Source of the DNA: Syngnathus acus
Taxonomy: Eukaryota; Chordata; Actinopteri; Syngnathiformes; Syngnathidae
DNA length: 64,000 bases
NCBI RefSeq assembly: GCF_901709675.1
Contig: NC_051092.1
Location: 15,168,991-15,232,990, forward strand
Direction: 5' to 3'
Each line of letters begins with the position of its first letter. Position 1 is the first letter of the stretch. The notes under the pieces were generated by a model. That model ran no database searches, had not been told where the DNA came from, and saw only the letters and a program-made list of their open reading frames with translations. Of this stretch, positions 10,501-25,400 are shown in pieces. A program made the translations under genes and the position numbers.

Positions 10501-13500
10501 TTCCAGTGTAATGGTAATTGACTCATACTTTCTGCTTTTTTACAGACACATAGAGAACTGGGCTGGTCTGGAGACATTGAGGGAAAGTCACATGGAACTC
10601 TACACTGGCTTGCAGAGACTGTACGTCATGTGATATTTTTCCAAACGAGTGCTGGTCATGGCAAATTCCTTACTGCAAATCTTCGAATATTATCCTTGTT
10701 TCTGTCGAAACACCCACATACCATTAACATTAACAGTGAGCATTCTAGTGGCAGCATCATACTTTGGTTAGAAAGTTGTAAATAGCAGTCAGTTTTGACA
10801 CACTTCATACATACAGAAAAATAATTTGAATAGGGGCAGTGCATGTTAAGATATTCATGTACCGTTATTTCTGGACTATAAATTGCACCTAAATATAAGC
10901 TGCATCAGCTAAAATTAGGGAAAAATCCTGTTTTGATGTATAAGCCGCACCAGACTATAAACCACATGTGTTTTTGTGCTGGGGAAAGTAGTAGGGCTGG
11001 GCAGTATATCAGTATTACGAGTTAGCCGATATATTTCAGAAAGCGATACGTATATGGCAATACTTGAGAGAAGCAGGGTTATAGGAGAGGATTTTTTTTT
11101 GCTTTGTTTTTTTTTGTGCTTTTTTGTTTGTTTATCTGCCAATCGAATGATCGACACTCCAATGCACCTTAGAGTTGGATGCCAACCGCCAATCAAATCC
11201 ACAAGAAGAAGAAGTAGGCAGCTATGCTGCCGGGTGATAGAGAGGAAGAGCTATTTAAAAAGAAAAAAAAAACAGTGGCTCTGTAATTTGGAGGTATTTT
11301 GGATTTCGGATTGTAGATGAAGAGCAACAAAATGTTATTTGCAAAACATGCTACAAGCAAATTTCTTCAAAAGTTTAAAGCACTTCAAACCTCTTCCAAC
11401 ATCTGCAGCAGAACCACAAACTGCTGTATGAAGAGAGTATAAAACTTTGTGGTTATGGCCAACTTTGGCTGCCTCATCAGTATTGCCTGAGTAAGTAGGC
11501 ATATAGTCTTATTTTTGTACACAATTCTTTTGATATAAAACACATGTAGTCAATCTAAATTTGTTATGGGTTATTCATTTTATTTTCACATGCTGCCTAA
11601 ATGTGAATCTTTATATTTCAGCCCGGTACTGCGTACATTTTCTTTACTTTGCATTCATATCTATATCTGTTTCTATTTCATACAGCTGTAGAAACAGCTG
11701 TCGGTCTGCTTCCAGCCAGGGCCAGTCTGTTTTGTTTAGATTTTTGTTGTTTGCACAGCTCTTTATTTAAATCAGTTTCATTTACTACCATGAAGCTGTA
11801 GGCCCATGTTTGCCAAAGTAAGCTTGTTTTAGTTTACATTTGTTATCTACACAGCTCTAACTTTTAAAATGTAAGCTATTTAATTTATAGATTTATTAAA
11901 TGTTTAAATACTATTATACTCCTCTTTATATTTCTGTTATTTGCACAGCTGTGCTTTGTTGAGGAGAAAGTGTAACATGTGGTGTACCTGGATATCAGTT
12001 TTGGTCCATATCGCCCAGCCCTAGAAAGTAGTCACAGCGGTCCTCAACCTTTTTACTAGTGAGTGTATAAGTGTATTTGACAGGGAAGTCTTTGCAAGAT
12101 AGTCTGATGCAGACCCCAGTACTCAGAGCTCTCGAGAGCAAGGCTTTTGTTTTCTCCTCATGCTTCTTTAAATGAAATGTCGTAATTTCTATTAACTGTC
12201 TTGCCAAAACAAATCCTCTTACAAAATCATAAAAATCATGAAAATTCCATGGATTAGCCACACCGGACTTCAAGCCGGGTTCAAAGCGTGTGTAAAATGT
12301 AGCGTCTTACAGTCTGGAAATTTTGATAGATATACCAGATTATAGCCATTGGCTAGTTACGAAGTATCCAGATGATTCATTAATTCAGTGGTAAGTGACC
12401 AACATGTAGAGCTAGTGTCCATAAGAATGATGTGCTCATTGTACCATCTTTTATGTAGTTCATTGGTACCTAAACTACAGTCTGTGAGCTGGATATGGCC
12501 AGACTTCACATTTGGTCCCCCCAAACAATACCAGAGGCGCATTATGGGTTTTTTTCCAGTCCGACCACGCGAGCGGGACTAAAGAGAGGCATTGGTGTCC
12601 ATTGCAGTCCAGCGCTTGTTGTTGTTGCCAGCCGCACTTGGTATTTCACCATCAACCTCTTGTGTGCGGGGTTATTTTTTGAGCGCTGATAGCGCCGCGA
12701 AGTACATAGTACATACAGGTAGTTTTCAACTTAGGAACATAATGGTTTCCAAAAACACATTTGTAATTCAAATTGTTTGTAAGTCAAGACACATGATACC
12801 GTATTTTCCAGCCTGTCGACTGCTACTTTTTGCACAAGCTTTGGATCCTGCGGCTTGTAGTTCGGTGCGGCGTATCTATGGAATTTTTTTGTGATTTTTT
12901 TTGTGATGTTTAATACACTTACAGGACTGTCTCAGAAAATTAGAATATTGTGATAAAGTTCTTTATTTTCTGGAATGCAATTAAAAAAACAAAAATGTCA
13001 TACATTCTGGATTCATCACAAATCAACTGAAATATTGCAAGCCTTTTATTATTTTAATATTGCTGATTATAGCATACAGCTTAAGAACATTTAAATATCC
13101 TATCTCAAAATATTAGAATATCATGAATATGTATACTAGTAAGGTATTCAACTAATCACTTGAATCGTCTAATTAACTCGAAACACCTGCAAGGGCTTTC
13201 TGAGCCTTGAAAAACACTCAGCTTGGTTCAGTAAACTAAATCACAAGTATGGGGAAGACTGCTGATCTGACTGCTGTCCAGAGGACCATCATTGACACCA
13301 TCCATTAGGAGGGTAAGACACAAAAAGAAATTTCTCAAAGAGCAAGCTGTTCACAGAGGGCAGTTTCAAAGCACATCCACAAAAAGTCTGTTGGAAGGGA
13401 GAAATGTGGCAGGTAACACTGCACAACCAAGAGAGATGACCGCAGCCTTAATCGCATTGTGAAGAAGAGTCGCTTCCAGAATTTGAGGGAGCTTCAAAGA

Positions 13501-16500
13501 CAGTGGACTGAAGCTGGAGTCCAGGTATCAAAAGCCACTGTTCACAGACGTGTCCGGGAAATGGGCTACAATAGCCGTATTCCCATGGTCAAGCCATTTC
13601 TGAACTCAAGACAACGGAAGAAGCGTCTGACTTGGGCTATGGAAAAGAAGCACTGGACAGTTGCAGAGTTGTCCAAAGTCCTCTTTTCAGACGAAAGCAA
13701 GTTTTGTATTTCATTTGGAAGTCAAGGCGCCAGAGTCTGAAGAAAAGGCTGGAGAGGAGCAAAATCCAAGTTGCTTGAAATCCAGTGTGAAGTTCCCACA
13801 GTCAGCGATGGTTAGGGGAGCCATGTCAGCTGCTGGTGTTGGTCCACTGTGTTTCATCAAGTCCAGAGTAAATGCAGATTTTAGAGCACTACATGCTTCC
13901 GTCTGCTGAAAAGCTCTATGGAGATGATGATTTCATTTTCCAGCATGATCTGGCACCTGACCACAGTGCCAAAACCACCAGTAAATGGTGGACTGACCAC
14001 GGCATTACTGTCCTCTATTGGCCTGCCAATTCCCCTGACATTAACCCCATAGAGAATTTGTGGGGTATTGTGAAGAAGAAGCTGAAAGACACCAGACCCA
14101 ACAATGCAAATGAGCTAAAGGCCGCTTTTGAAGCATCCTGGGCATCCATAACACCTCAGTAATGCCACAGGCTGATTGCCTCCATGCCACGCCGCATTGA
14201 TGCAGTAATCCGTGCAAAAGGATTCCCAACCAAGTACTGAGTGCATCAATGGACATTTTCAAATGGTTGATTTTGTTTTGCTGTTATAAATCTTTTTTTT
14301 TTTTACTTGGTCTGAGGAAATATTCTAATATTTTGAGATAGGATATTTGAGTTTTCTTAAGCTGTAAGCCATAATCAGCATCATTAAAATAATAAAAGGC
14401 TTGCAATATTTCAGTTGATTTGTAATGAATCCAGAATGTATGACATTTTTGTTTTTTTAATTGCATTACAGAAAATAAAGAACTTTATCAGAATATTCTA
14501 ATTTTCTGAGAGAGTCCTATATACACTCATTAGTAAAAAGGTTGTGGATCGATGTTGCGCGGCACTGCTTTGCTGGGCAGACGGATATGTGACCTGACAC
14601 ACTGGGTAGAAGAGCGGTGTGTTGATCGCATGTCCTTCCGCCAGGCAAATATTGCCGCACAATTGACACGAACAAAAGAAAGAACGAGGCATTACTGAAG
14701 AAAGGAAGCTTTTGTACACAAACCCTCATTATGGGGGACAAAATAAATACTGTATTTTTCGGACTAAAGGTCGCATTAGCCATAAAATGCCCAAAAAAAG
14801 TGAAAAAAAAACATATATAAGTCGCCCCGGAGTATAAATCGCATTTTGGGGGAAATTCATTCGACAAAATCCAACACCAAGAACAGACACGAACGAGCAA
14901 CAACAGGCTAAACGATAGGTATGCTAACGTGACATAAACACAAACGAAGAGCTGAGAACGGGCCTGACGTAACATTCAGAGTTATTCAAATAACTATTAC
15001 ATAAATAACACGTTTATAAAACCATTTGTGTCACTCCAATTCATTAAATCCATCGACCGTCCTTTGTCAACAATGGGTGCGCGCCGCTGACGGCGCTCGC
15101 ACTTCAAAATATTCCACAGGCCCATATAACGATATATAAATTATGTATCAAATAACTATTATATAAGCAATAATATTATCAAACCATCTGTGTCACTCCA
15201 AATCATTAAATCCATCGATCAAATTCCTCGTCCTTTGTCAACAACGGCGCGCGTGCGCCCTGACGTCAGCCTCGTCGTTATTCCACAGATCTAGTATATA
15301 ACTAGTATATTGTAACGTTCACAAAGTACAAGGAAAGACGTGGGTTTGGTAAACGGCTCTTTATTTAACAAAACAAGAGTTCAACGAGCCAACAACTACT
15401 GAACAGTAACGATAAAAACATATACAAGTTGCTACACGAAATAAAATATATCAAATAACTATAACATAAATACTAGTTAACCGCCACACGGCCCCAAGCA
15501 CCGGCGTGGACTTCCAGGCGTGTGGCGGCGTGGACTTCCATCCCTGGAGGTGGCACTTCCAGCCACGGAGGTGGAAGAGAGCTCCAGAGAATAGGACCGG
15601 GCGCGCGTAAAAGCCAGGTCTGAGCCCCATCCACCGTCCCCGGACAGCCACCCGGCCGAGCACCGGTCCCCGACTTCCATCCACAGAGGTGAAAGAGAGT
15701 TCCGTAGAGTAGGACCGGACGTGCGTAAAAGCCATGTCCGAGCCTCATCCACCGTCCTCGGACAGCCACCCAGCCGAGCGCCGGCCCCCGACTTCCATCC
15801 ACGGAGGTGAAAGAGAGCTCCGTAGAGTAGGACCGGGCGTGCGTAAAAGCCATAATAGTTTTTCAAACCTTCTGTGTCACTCCAAATCATTAAATCCTTC
15901 AAACTCTTTGTCCTCCGTGTCACTTACAAAGCCGCTAATGATGCCGGTAGTACGTGGGGCCCTTCGTCATCTTCGTCATCCCGTGATCGAATCTTTGTCC
16001 TTTATGTAAACAACCACCGCGCCGCGCCGCGCTGCTGACGTCACTTGAAATTCAAATTACAGTAATCCCTTGCTACATCGCGGTTCGTTTATCGCGGTTT
16101 CACTTTTTTTTTGTGAAAATTTAGGGTTAAAATTTACTACCCTAATTTACTGCATTTAACCCATCCCCGTGTGATTTTGATCCATCCCCTGGAGGAGAGG
16201 GGAGCAGTGAGCAGCAGCGGTGCCACGCCCGGGAATCATTTGGTGATCTAACCCCCCAATTCCAACCCTTAATGTTGATTGCCAAGCAGGGAGGCCGGGA
16301 TTTGAACCCACAACCCTCCAGTTTTAGGGCGGACACTCTACCACTAGGACACTGAGCTGCCTACAGGGACAAATGCAAAAACAAGTTGCCCAGCGCGAGG
16401 GAGTGCGAGACAGTGAGAAAGAGGGACAAAGAGATGAGATGTGCATATGGAAGGGCGCTGCTCAGTGAAGTCGTAGCAGAAAGGGGAACTACATTATTTG

Positions 16501-19367
16501 CAATATGTTTTCATGTCTGGTGTTTTGGGCAATGTATGGTGGATGTATAGTTACTACTATTTAGGGCAAATACTATTTATTTTTCTGGAAATACCAAAGA
16601 AATAAACTAAAATAATCAATGAAAAACCCACAAAAGATAAAATTTGTTTTGGAATGACAGCTCCTTTTGTCATTGCTTTTTTCAGTAGCTGTGTCTGTCT
16701 GTAGCCTTCCCTCTAAATGGAGAAAGCAACCATTTTCATTTTCTTTGTATTTTCTGTGTTGTAGGACCATTATGATGAGCAGTCTGCGTACAATCCAGCC
16801 ACATGTTTTCTCCCAAAATCCGGACCTAAGCTATATGTGAGTGTTCACAATTATTGTCACGTTCTCAGATGTTACTTGTTGTTTCCAGTACAAGGACAAG
16901 TGCTTTCAGTACGCCAATTGAAAATATTAGAATTATGCTGCTGCGCTTGAGCTTAGGGACATATTTAATAACGATGCATGCACACTAATTTTCTTTTGTT
17001 TATTTGTTTATTTGAGCAGTAAGTCGAGCAGACAAAAGGAGTGGGCCGAAGCAAAGAAAACTAAGCGCCCAACCCCGAATAAAAACATGGATGGATATGT
17101 TTAATATGTATTTTAATATTAAAAATAATATCCTCAAATTGTTACAAATGCCAAACATTAGCAAAGACAATATAGTACAGTAGCACAGTAATATAGTATT
17201 ATACTAAATGATCTTGCTACTTCCCAGTTGCCATATGCATTCTCAGTTTTATCTTAATTTAGTGTGTACCGAACAAAGGATTTTACAAAAAACACTTTAC
17301 TTGGGTCTCTTCTGCCACCTCATGCAGGAAGAAACAGCCTTTTGTTTCTTTTTAACATTCACATTCATGATGAACACGCCAGGCAGAGCCAGGAAATCCC
17401 TATTCTCCGCAGACCACAGCTCTCTATAGAAAAGGCTAGATAACAGCATTGCCACTGGTGTTGTGCTGACATTGGCGTCTAGTCTTTATAGACCGACCTA
17501 CCTACCTACATAATTAATGAACTACAGTGGAGCCTCGGTTTTCGACCACAATCCGTTCCAGAAGGCTGTTCGAAAAGTGAATTGTTCGAATTTCGAATCA
17601 TGTTTTCCCATTACAAATAATGGAAAAAAAATGTATCCGTTCCAAACAAAACAGCATTTTTAAGCATTTTTTCATTTGCGCATTTTTTGTCCGATCGCCC
17701 AACCGTCGCGCGTCGCCGACCGTGCAACTGCACCGCCCTGGTCGCATTATTGTGACAGAGCGCACCAGTCCAAATGGCCTCTCACCGGCCATGGCAAAGT
17801 CCTAAACGTGCCCGGCGGCAACTCTGGGGACATGAACCACGCTCTGCGGCAACTCTGGGGACATGAACCGCGCTCGGCGGCAACTCTGGGGACATGAACC
17901 GCGCTTGGCAGCAACTCTGGGGACATGAACCGCAATCGGCGGCAACTCTGGGGACATGAACCGCAATCGGCGGCAACTCTGGGGACATGAACCGCAATTG
18001 GCGGCAACTCTGGAACACGAACCGCAATCGGCGGCATTTGAAAGTCCGGACCGCGATCAGCGGCATTCGGAAGGCGGAGCTGTGGCAGCAGCAAGAGCCA
18101 CCACGTGCTGCAGCAGTGGGAGTGGGGCCAGGGACGATCGGGGGTCCGGCGCAGCTGGCTTGAAATCTGGTGACGCCCGCGGGTCCTGCAACGCTGAGGT
18201 GGAGCCCAATGGCGGCCGCGAGTCTGATGGCGCCGGGAGGCACTCCGATGGCGGCCGCGGGTCCGGCGTCGCGGGAGCGAAGTCCGATCGCGGCCGCGGG
18301 TCCGGCGTCGCGGGAGCGAAGTCCGATGGCGGGTGGCCGCGGAGCCGATGGCGCCGGGAGGGACTCCGATGGCGGCCGCGGAGCCGGTGTCGCTGGAGCA
18401 AAGTCCAATGGTGGCCGCGGAGCCCATGGCGCTGAAACAAGCTCAGACGACGGACGTGGATCGGACGTCGCAGACGGGAGCTGGTGGTGGAGGAGGGTCC
18501 AAGCACTGGTCGCTGTAGTGGTCGGATCATTCTGTCACGGATTGGATGGAGCAGGGCGACCCAATGCAGCTTGGACCAGGGTTTATTGGAGAAAACAAAC
18601 TAACAGACTCAAAACAATAACTTGACTGACTGACTGACCGGGACGTGAGACAAGAAGACAGCAGGACATGACGACAACAAGACACTAAGACAACAATGAT
18701 CCGACGGGGAGTGAGGTGCAGACAGGACTTAAATACACGACAGGTAACAAGAGGCAGGTGAGAATGATCACACTAATCATGGGCACACAGGAGGGGAGGG
18801 GCGAGCACACAAACAGAAACCATGACAACAGGCACATAGTAAAACGGCTGGGGACGAGACGTGACATAAATGTATGAATGTCTCATATTGTATATATAGT
18901 AAAGGCTACACAACAAACTGATGAATAACTACTTTTCAAAACAAAGACTAATAAAAACGGTTCAAATATTTTGAAATGAAAATTTTAAATCAAATCAAAT
19001 ATTTAAAAATCAAAATTATTTAAAATAATGAATGTAATAAAAAATTGCTAACAATATCTCTATTTTTTAAAAGTGAAAACAATTTGAAATTTTAGAATTG
19101 ACATGAATTTGATACACAATTTGTCTTCGCGGGCCACCTAAGATGATGTGGCGGGCCGTATCTGGCCCCCGGGCCTTGACTTTGACACCTGTGTCCTAGT
19201 GGGTACTCACCTCTTCTTCATGTGATTCGAAAATATTCTGTTTGTATTGTCCATCCATTTTCTGTACCGCTTGCCCCCACGGGGGTCGCGGGTGTGCTGG
19301 AGCCTATCCCAGCAGTCATCAGGCAGTAGGCGGGGGACACCCTGAACTGGTTGCACACAGAGACAAA

Positions 19368-19419
<52 letters not shown>

Positions 19420-22400
19420 TACCGTTCAAAAGTTTGGGGTCACAAAATTGTTTGGGTGACCCCAAACTTTTGAACGGTAGTGTATATATTTATTTAGATA
19501 ATTATTTATAGATTATATATATAATCTTCTGTGTAAAAAATCTTATAATATATATGTATACTTATATTCATAGATTATATATAATCTTATACAAATATAA
19601 GATATAATTTATAATATTTAATTCATAATATTTTATTATAATATTTACACTACCGTTCAAAAGTTTGGGGTCACCCAAACAATTTTGTGACCCCAAACGT
19701 TTGAACGGTAGTGTATATATATTAGGGATGCACCAAAATAAAAATTCTTGGCCGAAACCGAAAACCAAAAATGAGGAAACCAAGGCCGAAAACCGAAACA
19801 CCGAAAGAAATGATTATGTCAGTTATTAGAACCACAGCATTTATGGCTACATGTGTACTAACCTCACTAAAATCAAGGCATTGCAATAAACCAGTTACAA
19901 AAGTATGAAAATATTTATTTAGCACTGACATTACAACAATGCACAATATAAATTAAAATTCAAAAATAAAATAAAAATAAAATGTTTAACTTGACCCCAC
20001 TCGTGTACATTAAATAATAATTTACAGGCTTATAACTGACTGGCCTGCTGAAAGACTGTAAAATTAAATATGTTCTCTTATAAAAACACAAAGTGCATAA
20101 GTCAAGTGCCTTTTAAATTTTGTTCTGTGTGTACAACATAAAAGTGTATCAAAACAATGGTTACCATAGCCTTTATCAACAACAAATCCACCAAGAATTG
20201 TGGATGCACAAACTTTCTTGCCTTTTCAAAAACGTCCGCCACAGATGGAGTGGGCGTGCTCGGTGTCAGTTTCCTTTTCTGTGTCGCCTTCTTCTCATAT
20301 TCAGAATGGCGATCGGGATGTTTGGATTTCAGGTGATGAATTAAACCCGACGTGGAGAAACTTTTTGCAGATGCACCCGCTCTTGAAATTTCAGCATTGC
20401 ATGTTTTGCAAATCGCTATCCGTTGGTCTTTCTCCGAGATAGTGAAATCAGTCCACACCGCAGACATGCTGGCTCTTATCCCGTTTTCCCGCGGGCTGGC
20501 TGCGCTGTTTGCTCACGTCATCACAAGTTTCGGCCGTGTTGTTTCGGTGATTTAGGTCTTTCGGCCAAAAACCGAAAATGCACTTTTGGGTCATTTTTGG
20601 CCGAAAATTTTCGGTGGCCGAATTTTCGGTGCATCCCTAATATATATATATATATATATATGGATATATACCAATTGTGCAAGTTCTCCCCCTTACAAAA
20701 GTGAATTATGGTGGAAAATAAGTAGTTGGTCAATAACAAAAATTCATATTATTACTTTGTATTATACTCTTTGTTGTCAATGACAGAGGTCAAATGTTTT
20801 CTGTAAGTCTTCACAAGGTTTTCACACAGCGTTGCTGGTATTTTGGCCCATTCCTCCTTGCAGATCTCCTCGAGAGCATTGAAGTTGCTGTAATTGTAGA
20901 TGAATATATACATACATTGGAAAGACCATATTAAATACATTGAAAACAAACTGGCACAAAATATCGCGATCTCGTATAAGGCAAAGTATTTTCTCGATCA
21001 CAAATCACTGCATATTATACCGTATTGGCCCGAATATAAGACGGTGTTTTTTGCATTGAAATATGACTGAAGAAGTGGGGGTCGTCTTATATTCGGGGTC
21101 TAGACCAGACATGGGCAAACTACGGCCCGGGGGCCACATCCGGCCCACGGGGCCGTTTAATCCGGCCAGCCAACCCTGAATAAATTGTATTATTAAACAC
21201 CTTTTTTGGTCATTTTGCCTGCAATGACTGTGTTTCCCCAGTAGATGGGGAACTGCTCGCCTGCGCATTTACTACCGGAAGCCATGTCAGAAAGCTCGGT
21301 GCACACTCACAAGTGCGTGTACGTACTCAGTAGGATGGACACGGCGCACTCGCACTATTAGTGCCGAATTTAGAGCGTGGGCGATGACATCAGGATTCTT
21401 GTAATTCGTGCGCTGAGCTTTCAGATGCAGTTTTACGTTAAAGCCACCTACAAACCTTCCCCTGGAATCATTCCATTAAAATGAGTGGCCCGAGGATCAG
21501 ACGTTCAGCACATGAACGTCAACAAAGCCCATCACAGCTCTAGGTTAACGGACTGACACCTCGGCTCTATCCTAAGAATTACAAATTTTACTCCAGACCA
21601 TGATGCACTAGCAAAAAAAGGGAGACCAACAACACTGTTCCCACTGAAAATGAAGGGGAGGCTCTCAAGTTTGTTGTAAAAAAATGCATTTTGAATATGA
21701 TTTGTACAAATAGCAGGGATTGAAACTAGCGACCATTCTCATTTTCAAACAATGCAGGATGCTCAAGGACATTGATGCACCACCTGTTTGCGACTAAGCT
21801 TAACCTGTAAAGTTCTTAAGGCTTACTTTAAGGAAGTGTTTCCCGTTTCCTCACCTCTGTCACCAGGTGTTTGTGAGTTAAAACTCTGCTCTTATTTTCA
21901 GATACTCCTCACCGTGTTGCCGTTTTGATTACTTTATTTGGATGTATTCTTTCACCGATTCTTCAGGATGATATATTTGGTCGGAATGTTTGCCGTTTGA
22001 TGTGATTTCGCCTCATAAGATAAACATCTTTCATTAATCTGACCTGCAGGTGCTGAAGTGATGGAGAGTGTTATTCATAATAACAGTGTCGTATTTTATG
22101 AGAATCACTGATAGCAGTTTTTTGGTGATTTTTTTTTTAATGCTGTTAATAAATGCATTTGTTTTCAAAAATCTTTTTTGGAATATCCATTCTTTACTAC
22201 CTACTAAATGCCAAAACCTTTTATGCAATGACCTTTACACGTCGTTTATATTACTTCACACAAACACTACATCCATCTGCTCCTGGTTCGGCCCTGCGGT
22301 CCAAATTTAGAACCCAATTTAGAACCCAATACACCCCTGGTGTAGACATTATACCCATTCACTTGTGCGCAGCGGTAAGTTAAAGGTTGCTCGTGTCGAC

Positions 22401-25400
22401 TGAGTATGTCGCTGTGATCGTGTGCGTCTTTGACACAAAGTGAGTATATACATTTCATTGTTACTACTGTCCACTGTTTGTCCGATCGCGGTTTGCTTCG
22501 TGTGCGCGCCGTTTGATTGACAGCTCCGGCGCGCTCCTTTAAGTTTGCTTCACATCGTACGAGTAGCCGTTATGCAGCGGCACGGCGACTAATGGTCGCC
22601 AGCCAATGTATTTTGTTGTTTTGTTGTTTCGAATAAATAAGAGCTAGCTGAAGTGGAAGTAAGATGGCGGCGCGTGCACACGCAGCGGCCTCTCTCTGTC
22701 CCGAACGGTGTTTTGTTTTGTCGTTTAATGTGGGTTTGTCCGACAGTTTTGTGTGTTCGTCTCGTCGTACCGGGTTGTGCTACAAGTGCGGCGGGCTGGT
22801 TCTGCTCGACATCGGCGAAAGCGGGTTTTGTGGCGATCTGGACTTTGAAGCGGGGACATTAAAGGCGCTCGGTCTGCTCCGTCCTGGAGCGTCGCCGGAC
22901 TCGCCTGCTATTCCTCCCCCGGTTGGGCGTCCGGGCCAGGCTGGCGGCCAACCCAGCTCGCCCGGCCGTGCCTTCCATTCTTCTGGCGGACGTTCGATCG
23001 CTGGACATCACCATGCCTGCTGAGTTCTACGGACCGGACAGTGCGTGACTGCTGTGCATCTGGAGCGGATGGCGTGCTATCGGGCGGACCGGGCCATTGT
23101 ACGAGGGGGACCATCGCGAGGAGGTGGACTGTGCGTCTATATCCGTGACGAATGGTGCCGGGGCTCTGTTGTGGGATGCCAGCACTGCTCGCCACTGCCG
23201 AAGTTTGTGATCTCCAGGCTGTTGGGGTCCTGAACTCTCTCCCCCGTTGTTTTACTTGTGTGTTATTCGTGTGCTGTGTCTCGTCACCGTGGGATAGGGA
23301 GAACGAAATATCGGTTTCTTTGTGTGTCTTCGCATGAAGGAATTGACAATAAAGCTGACTCTGACTCTAAATAAGAGTAACTCGGTGGAAATGGTGCAAT
23401 TGTGCATACAGCAGACAGTATAATAGTTCAAGGCAGCCATCGTGGCCCAAAAGGCCAGGATGTGATAGACAGTTTTTGCATGATTTGAATGAGGCAAAAT
23501 AATATGCTTTTTCTCTCGAATATATTGTTATAATCATTTGTTTCAGATGTAATCTTTTTCTGTATAAAAATAAAATTTGGTGTTCAAAAAGTCTTTTCAA
23601 ACTTGAGTCTTGAAAAAGAGGGGGTCGTCTTATAATCAGGGTCGTCTTATATTCGGGCCAATACGGTAATTTAATTGCATTTTTTTCTTCCTTTCTATTC
23701 ATGTGAAAGTAACGGACAGTAATATGTAAAGTAACAACTCTGTTACAGGTAACTAAACATTTTTTCCAGTCTCAAATTGGATAGGGGGTGGGATTAAATA
23801 AATCCTACTTCTGCCCACTCCTTTTCAGACAAGTAAACTCTGCCCATTATGTGCAGTATATTGTATTCTGTTTGTACCTAGCATTTATACAGAATTACAG
23901 AAGTCAGAATTTACATGACTTTCACCTTTCTTTTTATTTATTTTTCTTCATTTGATTTATTTATTTATAGTTTACATCAGGGGTAGGCAATTCCGGTCCT
24001 CGAGGGCCGGTGTTCTGCATGTTTTCTATGTCACCCTGTTGCAACACACCTGATTCAAATGGTCAGATAATTGGCAAGGTCTGCAGAAGCTGGATAACAA
24101 TCCTGATCATTTGAATCAGGTGTGTTACAACAGGGTGAGATAGAAAACATGCATATACACTACAAAATCAAAATATAACATTAAAATGGCAATAATGACT
24201 GAATTAACCACTTTTAATGTATTTCTTTTATACTCTCTCCATTAGAAACCTATCTAAGAACCGAATGCTGACTACATTGTCCTGGCAGATCTTTGAAAAT
24301 CTGCAGCTCACAGAATTGTAAGTTCATACTTGTCAAGGAGTGGTTTGCATATCTGCCTCGTATTACAGAGGTTCTGATATGAAACTCGTGTGGAGTTTGT
24401 GTGCTCTACATGTTCTACATGCATGCCTTTTTTGTGGGGTCTTCACATTTTCCCATGTCATCAAAGGTTGACCCTTATTTGTCTCTGTCCTATTAGTTCC
24501 GGTTTTCCCGTTTGCCCTGTTTGTCTTTGTCCTGTTAGTTTCTTTGTTCATGTTTGTTCCTGCCTGTTTGCCTCCCTGTTAGTCCTGCCATGTTCTCCTG
24601 CCTGTTTGTTCCCCTCATCCTCTCCTCCACCACCCTTTTCCCTTCAATAAACCCTGGTCCAAGCTACATTTGGTCACCCTGCTCCATTTCACACGTGACA
24701 TTTTAGCCATGTTAAAATGCTAATTCCTCACCAAAGACACCCTCAAAGTGGTGTTTTCATCATTTCACTCATCTTGGAGCATTCTTGCTCATTTCTCCTC
24801 TCTAAGCACCAGCCCTGCCTGATCAAATAAAATAACAGGGTCCTCTTATATTGTGAAGAGCCACCCCCATATGTCCCCAGCTTTTTTCTACACACACATC
24901 CAGCTTCTCAGAGCAGCTGTGCCCGCAACTTGAATTCTTATGCGAATGTTCGGATTTTGGTGCCTTGAGTAAATGATCAAATGTTTCCAGTACCTCCTGC
25001 AATGTGCAAAGTACTAGTCATTGCTTTTTGGTGCATTAACTGAGCTTTAATCTTACATAATTTTGAGATTATGAGCGACCGGTCAATGACTGTATCTCAA
25101 GTCTATCAACGAATGTGAAATAATGAATAAAAAAAAACAAATGTAAAGCGGAGGCTGGGTTTTAGTTTTAAGGCATCTTACTTCCAGGTTAAAAATTAGC
25201 AACCAAAATAACCCATATTTCATAAAAAATGAGATCGTCAATGTACCGAAAGTAATACATAATCTTAATCATGCTCATACTTTATGGAGGACTGACAGAG
25301 TCAAAATTAAAAAAATAGATGAGTTTAATTTTAATTAAAAATGTACCGTATTTTTCGGACTAAAAGTCGCTCGGAGTACAAGTCGCATCAGCCATAAAAT

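Larger units (their letters stand above)
21018..23668. mobile_element. TACCGTATTGGCC-type DNA transposon carrying two insertions
   Basis: Left end TACCGTATTGGCCCGAATAT, right end ATATTCGGGCCAATACGGTA, inverse repeats. Interrupted by a hAT copy (21106-22339) and by an internally deleted LINE (22644-23368). The termini resemble those of the pogo-like family. A second copy begins at 63295 in the opposite orientation. Confidence 0.85.

Noticed and set aside
17747-18625. Several overlapping open frames of 150-226 codons on both strands
   Set aside because: They lie in GC-rich tandem repeats and owe their length to the repeat unit. Their translations are low-complexity Arg/Pro/Ser-rich with no family resemblance.
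22664-23023. 119-codon frame starting [11 protein letters not shown], first considered as a host gene
   Set aside because: It is the 5' end of the internally deleted LINE bounded by the 9-bp duplication.
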